Part shown: piece by piece, positions 21,251-33,068 of the stretch | Position numbering within the stretch: the first letter of the stretch is position 1 | How the letters are laid out: each line of letters begins with the position of its first letter | Source of the DNA: Nephrocerus scutellatus | Taxonomy: Eukaryota; Arthropoda; Insecta; Diptera; Pipunculidae | Assembly (NCBI GenBank): GCA_947095585.1 | Contig: OX352763.1 | Coordinates: 20,881,462 to 20,945,461 of the forward strand | DNA length: 64,000 nucleotides | Reading direction: 5' to 3' | The notes under the pieces: model-generated | The model's input: only the letters and a program-made list of their open reading frames with translations | The model's database searches: none | What the model was told of the DNA's origin: nothing | Translations under genes and position numbers: made by a program

Positions 21251-24200
21251 TGCTGTTACCAATTTCTTTGGTACATCAATGATCGTCCTGGTGTAATCGG
21301 TGCGAGCATGGTCTATATGTGGAGTTGCATGTCTCAACGGTTGTCGTGAATCAAAGATCCTCAGGGATTTAAGATGGGTTCTGCTCTAACCATTAAGTCA
21401 ATACATCTCTCGAGATGGACGTTAATTGACCAATACGTGTCCGAAGAGGATCGTGGAATTATGCTCTATGTTGGCGGTGTTCACGTTAAACCAAAGACAC
21501 TTCATGTCCATTAGATGAATGAAAATATAATTAGGCAGTTTCGGCGTGCAGTAGTCAGACCAATCAAAAAACACAACTTTTGGTTGTTGTCTTTGCCTAC
21601 TTTGTCTACCAAATTTTTACTAAAAATTGGTCTACCCTGAATGTGTATTCAGGGAATAACGACACGATGGAGAAAATACCTACAAATGCAGTTGGTAATA
21701 AAGAAATGCATACCAGTAGGCTTATGGCGAGTTTTACTCACAATAGAAAATGAACAAATGAGCCAATGAACCAATTGAATTGTGCCTATGAAGAGCGCAT
21801 TAATTAACTTTTTTCTTTAATGAATATTTTACGTCTGCCATACCATTGTCCTGATTGCAAATATCTCCAAATTTTCTTGCCATTTTAAGGATTTGTTAAA
21901 ATTTTCTAAAAACCATAAATAAGCAAGAGGTCAGTCGGTCAGTCAGTCAATGGTTGGTGCAATAAATTCGTGTCAAAAACCTCACTTCCTTCCTTCCTTG
22001 GTTTCTCTCTAACGTATATTATCTCAACACAGAAACCCAAACTTTTAGTGCAAAAGGTCACTCATATATGAATGGCCTGGCATTCGGCAATTCCTTGGTT
22101 GCTTTATTGCGCAACAACTGAGAAATGGTAGACATCCTGCAAGAAAATGCGCTCCTACATTGTGACATCCTAACATTCCCGAGTGGAAATTTAACGATTT
22201 ATTGCTCAGCATGCTGGAAAATTTAAAACAAATTCCTGCGCACTGACAAATTTATTGCTGGTGATTTTCAATTTATTGTGACAAAGGACGAGCGACGAGT
22301 CAGCAAATGAGTGACACGAGTGGGGTTGATGTGTGATAGCTGATAAAATTGCATAGCCATTGGACAAGGGAATGTTAGAGTGTTAGAGAGAGAGAGAGAG
22401 ATAACCCAGATGTAATGTTGAAATCCTGGACAGTAAAAATGGACTGGGAAAACCGTTAGCTTTTTTTCCGTATTCGTATGGCAGCCATCAGTGTGGTCGC
22501 GTCGGCAGCACGACAAATCTCACCCTGGGTGGGGAATAGAAAATAAATAATGATGTTGGCCGCGTAATTTTGTGTCGTCGGTCTGCTTTGTCGCCGCCGC
22601 CACCGGATTTATTATTATTTGTAATTTTATTATTATTCACATCGCGAACTATGAATGATGATGGAATGCCAAAGCAAAACCGGGAGGTCTGCGACAATCA
22701 AAGCGAAACCTTCACCACCAACCAGCAATACGCCGGCCGCTTGGCAGGCGACGTACAGCGATTATGAAAAATGACAGGAAGCTACAGCCTCTGCGAAAGG
22801 CAGTAGCAGTAGCGCGTGCATACCTTGTGCTAAGACCCACCTTGGAGGCTGCATTTCTCAGCTCTTCTAGCATATAAATGACAGAAAGCGACTTATCTAA
22901 AAATAGTCAGAGGCAATTTATAATGGGCATCCATCGTAGTCGGTCGCAAAGAGTGGACGCGTTTTTAGATTTTAAAAAAAATCTAGTTTCAGGTCTCAGC
23001 TGCGCGACAAAAATTAAAACGCATTCGCTGGACATCGCGTAAGACAGTGCTGTGCCGTGCTGTCAAGCTGACCGCCACGATGGCGAACACACATAGTCCC
23101 GACATAGCGGACGACATTGTGCCCAGTCTCGTGTTCATGTCTATTTACAAAAACGGAAAACGGCTTCTTCTTAGCCTGGCCGATCAATTTGTCACAAATA
23201 AAAAATGAACCTTGAGTCTTTTTATGAAGCATCCATCGACTTTGCCTTCCTTCATGGCCATCCTATCCGTTTCTGGAATCGCTGCTCCAGAATATCCGCG
23301 TGGCATATCTTGCCCTCTGAAAAAGAAAATTGGCCATAATTATCATCAGCCATCCGGAGTGTCCAACAGTGTGCAGTGGCAATGAAGCACTGCATCAACC
23401 TGAACTGAATACGCAATTTGTTGCGCAATTTATTAATATTCCATTAACATACTAGAGAGACCTAGAGAGGGAAGATTCACAGACACCATATCTTCTTGCG
23501 GTCGTTGCCGGAGCACAAGAAAGCACGAAGGAAGCACAGGCGGCAATCTATCGCCATGCTGCGTTGTGGTTAAAAGCGAGCTGCTGTGGTAGGGTTGGAC
23601 GGTGATGGATACGAACTAACTTCTTCTTAACTTGCAACGACTTGGTGGCTTCTCAATTCGAGTTGGCAGGAGGCGGTACGTCATTTTGTGCCCCTGGAAA
23701 TCGTCGCATCTCAACTCTTCGATCTCCTGCACGCTCGTCTCGGATGCTGCTGTTGATGCTGCGCCTGATGTCTGATGCCTGAGATGGATATGATTTATGT
23801 GAGTATTTTCGATTTAAATCGAGCTGAGCATTGCTCTTCACTTCGACGAGTGGTTTATCGTCATCGCTGGGACGGTCGTCTTGAAACCAAAATCTCTACC
23901 GCTGCGAGTGACTATCATCCAATAAGTTATTATCCTGTCTCTTAGCGACTAAGGTTTATGAAATCTTTCATCTTGCTACATATCCTTGTAAGCTCTTATC
24001 AAAGCAGTATGTGGAGTTAGACAGCGTCACGCATGCTAAGCTGATTTTTTATTGGTTTCGCGATTATTCTTTATGCCACCGCTCCCCCCACACTAAACAC
24101 AAGCAATCATATCTACAACTGAAGCTACAAAAAATCCGACATGATGCGACACATTTCGTCTAATGCAGCATCACGAGCACACGAAAGGACATCAGTGTTG

Positions 24201-24700
24201 ATGAATTCATAAGTGTCACGATAATGATGATGTTGATGATAATTTCTGGAGATCAAGGAACTCAATCAGTTTATTTAATCGCTAAAATTATATCCATATT
24301 TAATTCTTCTTCTATACGTATGGAATTTACGTTAAAAGAGTTAGAAGTTAAAGAACAGTATCGCTAGAGGAAGAGTGTGATAGAGAATGAGTTTTGATCC
24401 TGCAGTGTTTGTAACTCTTTACAGAAGAGAAGCAGTATGAGACCAATATTTCCTTATTGGGCTTTAATGGTAATGTCAGTGTCAGTCAACTACAAAATAT
24501 CATGTCTTGTCGTTCGCCACCATCAGCATCAGGAGTAGTATAATCCCAATTGATCTGCCACTATCACAAAGCCGCTGTGTAAACATTACCTACAATCTTG
24601 TTTTAACTGAAAATAATTTGTTTAAAATGTAATTTGTTTTTAATCAAAATAATGAATATGTTGACGCAAATAAAACACAATGTTTGTTCGTAATATAAAA
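21251..24700. other. No recognised gene; simple repeats
   Basis: TTGGTACATCAAT is duplicated near 21230-21285 and may still belong to the preceding repeat. A GA run lies at about 22386-22401. The 22570-22767 frame (plus strand) and 22488-22697 frame (minus strand) overlap and are driven by CGCCGCC and TTATTATT runs. No domains were seen. The region 23000-24250 is less A+T-rich and could be host intron or intergenic DNA. Confidence 0.4.
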
Positions 24701-25582
24701 GATAATAATCATCATCATATTTGGCTCCACAACCTGGGACCTGTCTTGGACTGGCGCAAAAAATCTCTCCACCGGTCCAGATTTTAAGCCTAAAAACTGG
24801 GCGTCCTGGTCTACGACGTCCTTCTAGCGTATGCTTTGCCGGCCTCGTAATCGTTGATCTTATCAATATAGTCTCCGGAAACGGTCTTTCTCACATACGA
24901 CGCCAACATTTCTCCTTAAGAATTTTCTCTCGAAGGCGGCTAAGATGGCAGAATGCTTTTTGCTATGCACCCAAGTCTCGGATCCATATGTATGTACTGT
25001 TATGTCCATTGTCTTGGATGCATGGATGCTTGGATTGCTTGGATTTTATGGTTAAATTCCTGCATTCGAAGAATCTTGACAGATTACAGTAGTCTTTGTT
25101 GGCTTTGAGCAACCGTGTGCGTATTTTTGTTCAATGGTGCCATATGGGCTGCTACAGTTGACCAGAAATAGTTAAAGGATTGGCCTACTTCAAATTCGCA
25201 CTCCACTGTTTTTATTGAGAAACCAATATTTGATCTTCTACTACTCGCAGATGTGGCCACCAGGTACTTTGTTATTTATGTGCAGCCACCCGCATGATCT
25301 GTATCTGTATCTGTATTATAAGTATCTGAACTGACTTAGAGTGGATTCCCCCCCCCCCCTCCACAACCGGCACGGAATACTTTCTCCAAAGCCAGCTTGA
25401 AGAGGACGATGGCCAGTCCATCACCTTGCCTAAGCCCGTTATAGATGTTGATAGGCTTGATAGTGATTTTATTTTTACTTGGCTTATAACATTGGTCATG
25501 GTCAACTTACATAGTCGTGCCAGTTTATTTGGGATGCCGAATTCTCTTATGGCTTTATAAAGTTCTAATCTAGCTATGCTAT

Positions 25583-25857
25583 AATAATAATAAATTAGGC
25601 ACGACAGACCGTTCCGGTCCAAAGCGACCATTTGAGTTGTGCATTTATATTTTTGCACACAAATGGAAGGGACCTACAGTGCCGTATCCGAACTGCGAAT
25701 TGAGAAGCTTTGCGTGAAAAGTTATTACTCTCGGAAGTTTGCAAGACCCTCATGAGAGGTGGGACATTATGAAAAATACTTTTGGTGTTACTGGCATTCG
25801 AACCACGAACCTCCTGCTCAGAAGCCATGGACTTTTCCACTGAGCCACAACGCCCAC
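25583..25857 (-). mobile_element. tRNA-type SINE with 9-bp target duplication
   Basis: A 275-bp insertion inside the RT region of the family A copy, flanked by the perfect direct repeat CTATGCTAT at 25574-25582 and 25858-25866. On the minus strand it begins GTGGGCGTTGTGGCTCAGTG. The A box TGGCTCAGTGG is at 25837-25847 and the B box GGTTCGAATGCC at 25793-25804, 32 bases between them, which is right for an internal pol III promoter. The minus strand ends in TTATTATTATT just inside the duplication. Promoter, tail and target duplication together identify a tRNA-derived SINE moved by LINE-type target-primed insertion. No second copy was seen in the window. The tRNA of origin is not identified. Confidence 0.85.
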
Positions 25858-26708
25858 CTATGCTATCATATGCGGCTTGAAAGTTTATAAAAAGATGGAT
25901 GATGAAATTTTTCCATCAACTGCCTAAGGGAGTAAATCTGATCAGTTGTTAATTTGCCTGAGATGAAGCCATTCTTTTATGAACCAATGATGACTTTAGC
26001 GTATGGTGCTCCCCTCTCTTGAAGGATATAGGAGAAAATCGTACACGCGGTACTCAACAACGTTATACCACGATAATTGCTGCATGTTGTGATATCTCCT
26101 TTCTTAGGTTTTGGCATATACCATCTGATCCCGCGGCTTCATTATTTTTGAGCCGATTTATCGCTCTGCTAACTTCGTCTATGACTGGAGGCGGCAGCAT
26201 ATTGTGGTCTTCGGTCATTGGTGGAGCCTCCAGATCCTCACCTAGCTGGCCATATAGCAACTCATGAGAGTTCTTTTCTCATCGCTTTAAGATTCCACTG
26301 AGGCCGGCGATCAGATTACCCTGATTGTCTTTGCAGTATGTGCAACGCGGTGTATATTACGTCATACCGCGTACTCTTTGGTAGAACTTCAGAGCTTGGT
26401 GCGGTACTCCCTCTATGTACTGTTATATGTAGTCTACGGTCGAGATTTTTCTCCCAGGCTGCTTTCTTTCCCCGGTGAACTGTTTTTTTCATATCTTCTA
26501 TGCTCTTTATATTCATCTTCGCATGCCTGCGTACTATGAGATTGTTGCATTGCTCGGTATGCAACATTCTTACGTTTAGTCGCTAGCTTATATTCGTCAT
26601 CGAACCAGTCGTTCCGATCGCTTCGACTACTGCCTAAGATGCAGTCAGCAGTATTGATGGCAGTATTCTTAAGGCGTGTCCATTTCTCTTCTACGCCCGA
26701 CATCTCAG

Positions 26709-26990
26709 CCCCAGGACTCACTCTCTCCGCATTGAGGGCGATTCCTATCGGTTGACCGCAGTTTTTTTTTGGTCTCTTCGTTGCGAAGGGCAGCCGTTCT
26801 GATTTGAATCTTATTCGCGAATGCAGTCCTTCATGATAATGCAATACGCTCTTGAAGCACCATACCCCCCAGAACTTACTCTCGCTGCATTCATGGCGAT
26901 TCCTATCGGTTGACCGTAGTTATTTCTGGTCTCTTCGTTGCATAGGGCAGCCGTGATAAAACAATCAGCGCTCGGAGCACCATACCAACA
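26709..26990 (-). repeat. 158-bp tandem duplication inside family A linker
   Basis: The segment containing GATTCCTATCGGTTGACCG occurs twice, at 26740 and 26898 (offset 158 bp). Both copies carry GGTCTCTTCGTTGC and GCACCATAC. The single-copy order in the plus-strand element at 15640-15790 shows that this is a duplication in this copy. The two halves differ at many sites (for example GAATGCAGTCCTTCATG is only in the first). It is therefore old, or came from pairing two different family members. Confidence 0.65.
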
Positions 26991-27690
26991 AGATAGTGGT
27001 CCGAGTCGAAGTTAGCACCTCGGTACGTTCGTACCGTCATCAGGTTGTGGGTTGTGGCGGCAGTCTATCAAAACGTAGTCTCTCTTGTTGCGAGTTGCTC
27101 TATCAGACAATACCGAGGTATCTTTGTGGATATTTTTACGCGCAAACCTTGTGCTCGCAACGACCAAATTATTGCTTTCTGCAATCTCTATGACTCGTGG
27201 TCCGTTACCATTAGTGTTCTCTTGTAAGCTATATGGGTGCCAATGAACTGCTTGAATACTGGCTCCCTACCTGTTTTTGCATACATATACCCCAGAATTA
27301 TTTTAACGTCATACTTAGGACAGACATGGAGTTGCCGTTCGATTGATTCAAAGAAGCCTTCCTCTTCATCATCTGGAGAATCCTCTGTAGGAGCATGGAC
27401 GTTTGTGAGGCTTATGTTTTTAAATCTACCCCGCACGCGAAGGGTGCATAGCCGTTTAGTTACTGCTTTAAAGCTGATAACGGTGGGTTTCATTTTTGCC
27501 GACTAGAAACCTCACCCTGAGCACATTATGTCTTGCATGACAGCTGTTAATATATGCCATATCCTGCTCTTTGTAAGATACTTTTCCCCGTCCACAGCAT
27601 CTTCTGGAGTGCTGTTATGTCAGCATTATATTTGGACAGGTTATCGGCTAGCTGCTGTACGTCTCGAGCCCTAATGACTTTTTATAAAAT

Positions 27691-29940
27691 GTTTCAAAAC
27701 CTGATTTGGCACACGGAAGAACAACGCTTCGGAATAAGCATGTTGTCTGCTTATTACGCAAACACTCAAATTGTTCACGACGTAAATGAATGAATTTCTT
27801 ACTAAAGGTGTAATATCTCAGCGGCTATAAACGAAAGTCTTGAGTGTCGATTATTTTATTAACCCTCCATCTTTGCTTGCTTATTCCACCATCTTACAGT
27901 GCATTCTGAAATTAAAAAAAGTCTATCCTGCGCGACTAATTGAAAGCTTCAATCGCTTTTAATGGGACGCACTGGAGCCCTTGAGCAAGTCCAACGTTCT
28001 TTGGCGGCCAATGTAAAATAAATAAGCAATCATTCTCGGGAACATTGATAATAACAATAAAAATATACCTATGTACATAAACTTAATAATAATTCATTTA
28101 ACAAAGAAGAGGGTAGCTGGAAGCCTTCCTACTCAGCGGGAGGAATCCCCGAGCTCAAGTGAGAAATTTAATTCCATTAATGATATTTGCAATTACGCGA
28201 CGTACATCGTTCCACGAGACGATACACTTTTCGCATGCTCACAATGGATGTGGTTATGACCCCGTTTATATGAGCTAAAGAAGTCCGTGTAATAGTCTTT
28301 CGTCAGTTGGTTGGCAAGGAGAGGCAGTGGTAGTCCCCGGTGGAGAAGAATGGAAGATGTTTGCGTATTTTTTGTAATTCTCTGGCGCTTCACCTCTTTC
28401 CGACGATGGACCTGGGAAATTATTATTGTCTGGACGGCTTCGCCTCGCATAAATGAGGTCTATGATCTGCAGAAATGCAGAAAATAATTAGAAGCGTAAA
28501 ATTGCCATAATTTCCATCAACTCCATCATCATCAACATCAACATGAACATCATAAGCGTCGTGCGCTGAAGCTCTCTAGCTATTAGCAGGAACAACAACA
28601 ACAACAACAACAACTTGTATCTGAAGTACAATAATTTCATACACATGTACGAGCGGCACTCGACTCTTCAATTGCAGCGGGCATCTGACATCAGAGTTGC
28701 CTGGAAGAATGAAACGGATTCAGATTGGAATTGCAATCTTTATAGAAGGGGCCTGATTCCGCAGTATCTGAGGCGGTCGAATTTATAGTAGCGCGGCGCA
28801 CGTTTGCGCACCATGGGCAGAACAATTCAAATCAAATCAAGAACATATACACATACACATACCGACATAAGAACGTGATGTCGATGACGAAAAACAGAGC
28901 ATATAATACAGTCAGTCCGCTCGCGCAACTTCCCATGATGATACGTCCACTTCAAGTTGACTCCCCATGCTCTATGGGGCCGCCTGACGGTGACGATGCT
29001 GTGAAGGTTCTTCACAATGACCATACATTTCTGCATGAATTTTGTGCAGGAACCGTCGTCGGCGACGTTCGCCTTAAGTCTGCCCTGCCCGAGAAGCGGT
29101 GTGTATGGCAAATGCAATTTATGATTGGAATCATTGGAGCCTCCAAGCGCAGACGGAACGAGTATCACTCCATCCACATGTAGATTCTACACAGTGTACA
29201 ACTCTAAGGCGCAGGTACACTGGGTAGCAACATGTGCGCATGTGCGGCGCTGCTCTACGTGTGCTCATAACATAATAAATTATTGTTGTGTGGATTTCAT
29301 TGTGCATTCTCCGTCTGCATTGACTTTTTTCTTCGACCGATCGTTCGACGAACGGCCAGACGGCCGGCGCGCCTCAATCGTCTTCGACTAATTTGATAGA
29401 TTGAGGCTCCTTTGTGGATATTTGGCTATTTGATTGCTTTTGCATGTTTGTTTCTCTCTATGGGCAGTTTTGCCGCCGATCGGCATTACAGACGATGCGA
29501 TACGTGACCAAAAAGACCCGGTTGTTAGGGGCACTAACACACACACACACACATATGCACAGGAAAACAAATAAAAAATATGACTTCTTTTGTCGGAAGA
29601 TTTTCAATTTTGATTGATAATTACGAATAAGTGAGGGAAAATTGCGGCGTATCTAATGGCGTACCGCGTACCTGGGTGGACGGAATACAAAAATGTATGC
29701 CGCGTCAAGTGTATTTTCCTGGCCTAAAATATTCGCTTAAAATTATGCGGAATGCACTCTTATCTAAGCATTGAATTGAACTGGATTCATGTAATCAGAG
29801 AGGGGCGCAAATTACGAGACTAACCCGTGCGGAGAATAAAAACAAAGACCATTTGTTCATTTTGACTGATAAGCTTATTCTGATTCTATAATTTATACCA
29901 AAATTTTTGATTCAATTTGGTCTAATTTGGGCGTTACTGC
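27691..29940. other. No recognised gene; microsatellites
   Basis: A CAA run lies at about 28591-28614 and a CA run at about 29537-29553. Frames at 28827-29183 overlap on both strands with no family motif. The section 28680-29400 is moderately G+C-rich, but no splice-bounded exon could be argued from sequence alone. Confidence 0.4.
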
Positions 29941-29944
29941 AAGA

Positions 29945-31057
29945 ATGCATTTTTTATGACAATGTACATACGCTAAAGGTATTTGCACCCTTATAATGCT
30001 TAGCACAGTGTTGGCGTTAGGAAATTAGGGAGAGGAAAATATGAGATGTCTATGCACGAGTGTCTTAAACGACTGCAGATCATACAAATGTGGAAACATA
30101 GAATCAGGCAATTCATTTCTATCGTGCGGCTAAAAAAGGAAACTCTGAATTGGTTAGTACGTCCGGAGATAGGCTTAATGGTGGAACAGTGAACTTGAGT
30201 TGAGGCACGGGTATTACGGATGGGTTGGAGAATGGGCGGGATGCATTTGGATATTTCTTTTGAACACATCTTGTGGAAAAAGCTATAAAACAGTGACAGG
30301 CAGGAAACATTCCTACGATGTTCAAGCGATTCGATTGTTTTCGTGATATTTACGTCAACAATAAGTTTTAACGCGCTGTTCTGAACTCTGTCTAGTAGAT
30401 GCAATGTGGTCTTGGGGGAACCTGCCCAGACAATACAGTTGTATAAAAGTTTAGGGCGAATATACGCCTTGTAAATAGTAGCCAGATCTAAAGGAGTGAA
30501 GTACATCTTGCACCGTTTTAGGAAACGTAAGCATCTCGCAGCATTTTTGGCGATGGCAAATAAGTGGTCATTCCAACGACGCAAATACCGATGATTGAGA
30601 ATTTTTCAGTTTCTTTGATGCAAGATCCATTCATGGATAAAGGTTGGGGGTTTAAATTACGTTTGGACTACAGAAGACAGCATTTGGTTTTAGAAGCGTT
30701 AAATTCAACTCTATTATGTAGTCCCCACCTTGTTATGCTGTCAAGGTCAGAATTTAAGGTGCTTAACATACGTTGTTGTTCAAGTTCCACTTGTGACGAA
30801 GAGGGGCGTGCAGAAAGCGTTAAGTCATATGAAAAGCTGCTGAGTGCTATCGTCAGCGAAAGAATGGATTGGACTTGAGGTGGTGGATAGGAGATCATTA
30901 ATGAAAATCAGAAAGAGTGTCGGAGATAAAACAGAGTCTTGAGGAACACCGGCGTTTATGCGGTGAACATTGGATTTGAATCCGTTCAATACGACCAGGA
31001 TTAAACGGTCAGAAAGGTAGTTACTAGTCAAATCGAGCAGGGTGTTTTCTAGACAAT
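29945..31057 (-). mobile_element. Family E (CR1/Jockey-like) retrotransposon, 3' half
   Basis: The minus strand reads NYLSDRLILVVLNGFKSNVH, then NAGVPQDSVLSPTLFLIFIN (motif B) and SSPIHSFADDSTQQLF (motif C, intact FADD) in 30825-31031. The 30668-30898 frame has STLNSDLDSITRWGLHNRVE and FNASKTKC. A long 194-residue frame (30000-30584) follows with RRWNDHLFAIAKNAARCLRF, LDLATIYKAYIRPKLLYNCI and FFSRTIEMN; a frameshift then moves the C-terminus (WN.LP...F..YD...FK....RH). The 3' UTR includes CTTATAATGCTTAGCACAG in plus-strand sense near 29992. The element is truncated near 31057, before RT motif A, and ends next to the 8-bp satellite. One G-to-D change in the GVPQGS motif and several stops make it inactive. 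Confidence 0.85.
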
Positions 31058-31058
31058 T

Positions 31059-33068
31059 AATGCAAAATTAACAATTCAAATATTTAAATGCAATATTGGA
31101 AGACTAGAAGACTAGAAGACTATAAGACTATAATACTAGAAGACTATAAGACTATAAGACTAGAATACTAGAAGACTAGAAGACTAAAGACTAGAACACT
31201 ATAAGACTAGAAGACTTGAATACCGAAAGACTAGAGGACTAGAAGAGTAGAAGACTACAAGACTAGAAGACTAGAGGACTAAAGACTAGAACACTTGAAG
31301 ACTATAAGACTTGAAGACTGAAAGACTAGAGGACTAGAAGAGTAGAAGACTACAAGACTAAAGACTAGAACATTAGAGACTAGAAGACTTGAAGACTGAA
31401 AGACTAGAAGTGTAGAAGACTACAAGACTAGAAGACTAGAAGACTAAAGACTAGAACACTAGAAGACTTGAAGATTGAAAGACTAGAGTACTAGGAGACT
31501 AAAATATTGAAAACTAAAAGACTAGAAGACTAGAAGGCTTGAAGACTAGAGGACTAGAGGACTAGAAGACTAGAAGACTACAAGACTACAAGATTGGAAG
31601 ATCATAAGACTAGAAGACTGAAAGACTAGAGGACTAGGAGACTGGAAGATTAGAAGACTAAAAGACTAGAAGACTAGAAGACTAGAATACTAGAATACTA
31701 GAATACTAGAATACTAGAATACTAGAATACTAGAATACTAGAATACTAGAATACTAGAATACTAGAATACTAGAATACTAGCATACTAGAATACTAGAAT
31801 ACTAGAAGACTAGAAGACTAGAATACTAGAATACTAGAAGACTATAAGACTAGAATACTAGAAGACTAGAAGACTAAAGACTAGAACACTATAAGACTAG
31901 AAGACTTGAATACCGAAAGACTAGAGGACTAGAAGAGTAGAAGACTACAAGACTACAAGACTAGAAGACTAGAAGACTAGAGGACTAAAGACTAGAACAC
32001 TAGAAGACTATAAGACTTGAAGACTGAAAGACTAGAGGACTAGAAGAGTAGAAGACTACAAGACTACAAGACTAGAAGACTAAAGACTAGAACACTAGAA
32101 GACTTGAAGACTGAAAGACTAGAAGTGTAGAAGACTACAAGACTACAAGACTAGAAGACTAGAAGACTAAAGACTAGAACACTAGAAGACTTGAAGATTG
32201 AAAGACTAGAGTACTAGGAGACTAAAATATTGGAAAACTAAAAGACTAGAAGACTAGAAGGCTTGAAGACTAGAGGACTAGAAGACTACAAGACTACAAG
32301 ATTGGAAGACTATAAGACTAGAAGACTGAAAGACTAGAGGACTAGGAGACTGGAAGATTAGAAGACTAAAAGCCTAGAAGACTAGAAGACTAGAATACTA
32401 GAATACTAGAATACTAGAATACTAGAATACTAGAAGACTAAAAGACTAGAATACTAGAACACTAGAAGACTTGAATACTGAAAAACTAAAGGACTAGAAG
32501 ACAAGAAGACTAGAGGACTAGAGGATTGGAAGAATAGAAGACTAGAAGACTAGAGGACTGGAAGACTGAAAGACTAGAGGACTAGAAGAGTAGAAGACTA
32601 CAAGACTAGAAGACTAAAGACTAGAACACTAGAAGACTTGAAGACTGAAAGACTAGAGGACTAGAAGAGTAGAAGACTACAAGACTAGAAGACTAAAGAC
32701 TAGAACACTTGAAGACTAGAAGACTTGAAGTCTGAAAGACTAGAAGAGTAGAAGACTACAAGACTACAAGACTAGAAGACTAGAAGACTAGAAGACTAGA
32801 AGACTAGAAGACTAGAAGACTAGAAGACTAGAAGACTAGAAGACTAGAAGACTAGAATACTAGAATACTAGAAGACTAAAAGACTAGAATAATAGAACAC
32901 TAGAAGACTTGAATACTGAAAAACTAAATGACTAGACGACTAGAAGACAAGAAGACTAGAGGACTAGAGGATTTGAAGAATAGAAGACTAGAGGACTAGA
33001 TGACTATAAGACTAAAAGACTAGAACAATTTCTTCGAATTTAAACAATAATAAATGCAAAATTAACAA
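31059..33068. repeat. 8-bp satellite (GACTAGAA)n with higher-order repeat
   Basis: From 31098 to 33026 the sequence is built almost wholly of an 8-bp unit GACTAGAA and its variants (TACTAGAA, GACTATAA, GACTTGAA, GACTACAA, GACTAAAA). Runs of TACTAGAA (31683-31800, 32393-32430) and of GACTAGAA (32765-32850) show local homogenisation. A larger pattern repeats: GAATACCGAAAGACTAGAGG at 31218 and 31908 (690 bp apart), ACTAAAATATTG at 31498 and 32221 (723 bp apart). The array is bordered by a perfect 16-base direct repeat AATGCAAAATTAACAA at 31059-31074 and 33053-33068. It is non-coding, and many units contain the palindrome CTAG. Confidence 0.95.

Larger units (their letters stand above)
24705..27690 (-). 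mobile_element. Family A (RTE-like) retrotransposon, longest copy, SINE-interrupted
   Basis: A minus-strand copy of about 3 kb, counting a 275-bp SINE insert. From its 5' side it has SKYNADITALQKM near 27640 (endonuclease start). At 27188-27493 it has VRGRFKNISLTNVHAPTEDS and VKIILGYMYAKTGREPVF, where the catalytic GD.NA has become GYMYA. The linker (VEEKWTRLKNTAINTADCIL, RNDWFDDEYKLATKRKN) lies at 26434-26844. The RT start (SRAINRLKNNEAAGSDGI) lies at 26063-26260, and FGIPNKLARLCKLTMTNVIS at 25500. The 3' end carries an ATGATGATT-type short repeat at 24701-24720; short 3'-terminal repeats are typical of RTE elements. Multiple frameshifts, a 158-bp internal duplication and the SINE insertion show it is inactive. 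The ~190-bp leader seen elsewhere is absent. Confidence 0.88.

Noticed and set aside
30000..30584. 194-residue frame as a host protein gene
   Set aside because: Its sequence (IYKAYIRPKLLYN, FFSRT near the end) is the post-RT region of a CR1/Jockey-like LINE, contiguous with RT motifs at 30825-31031.
31098..33026. CRISPR-like array or coding repeat
   Set aside because: There are no spacers; the period is 8 bp with continuous variation. It is a satellite in eukaryotic DNA.
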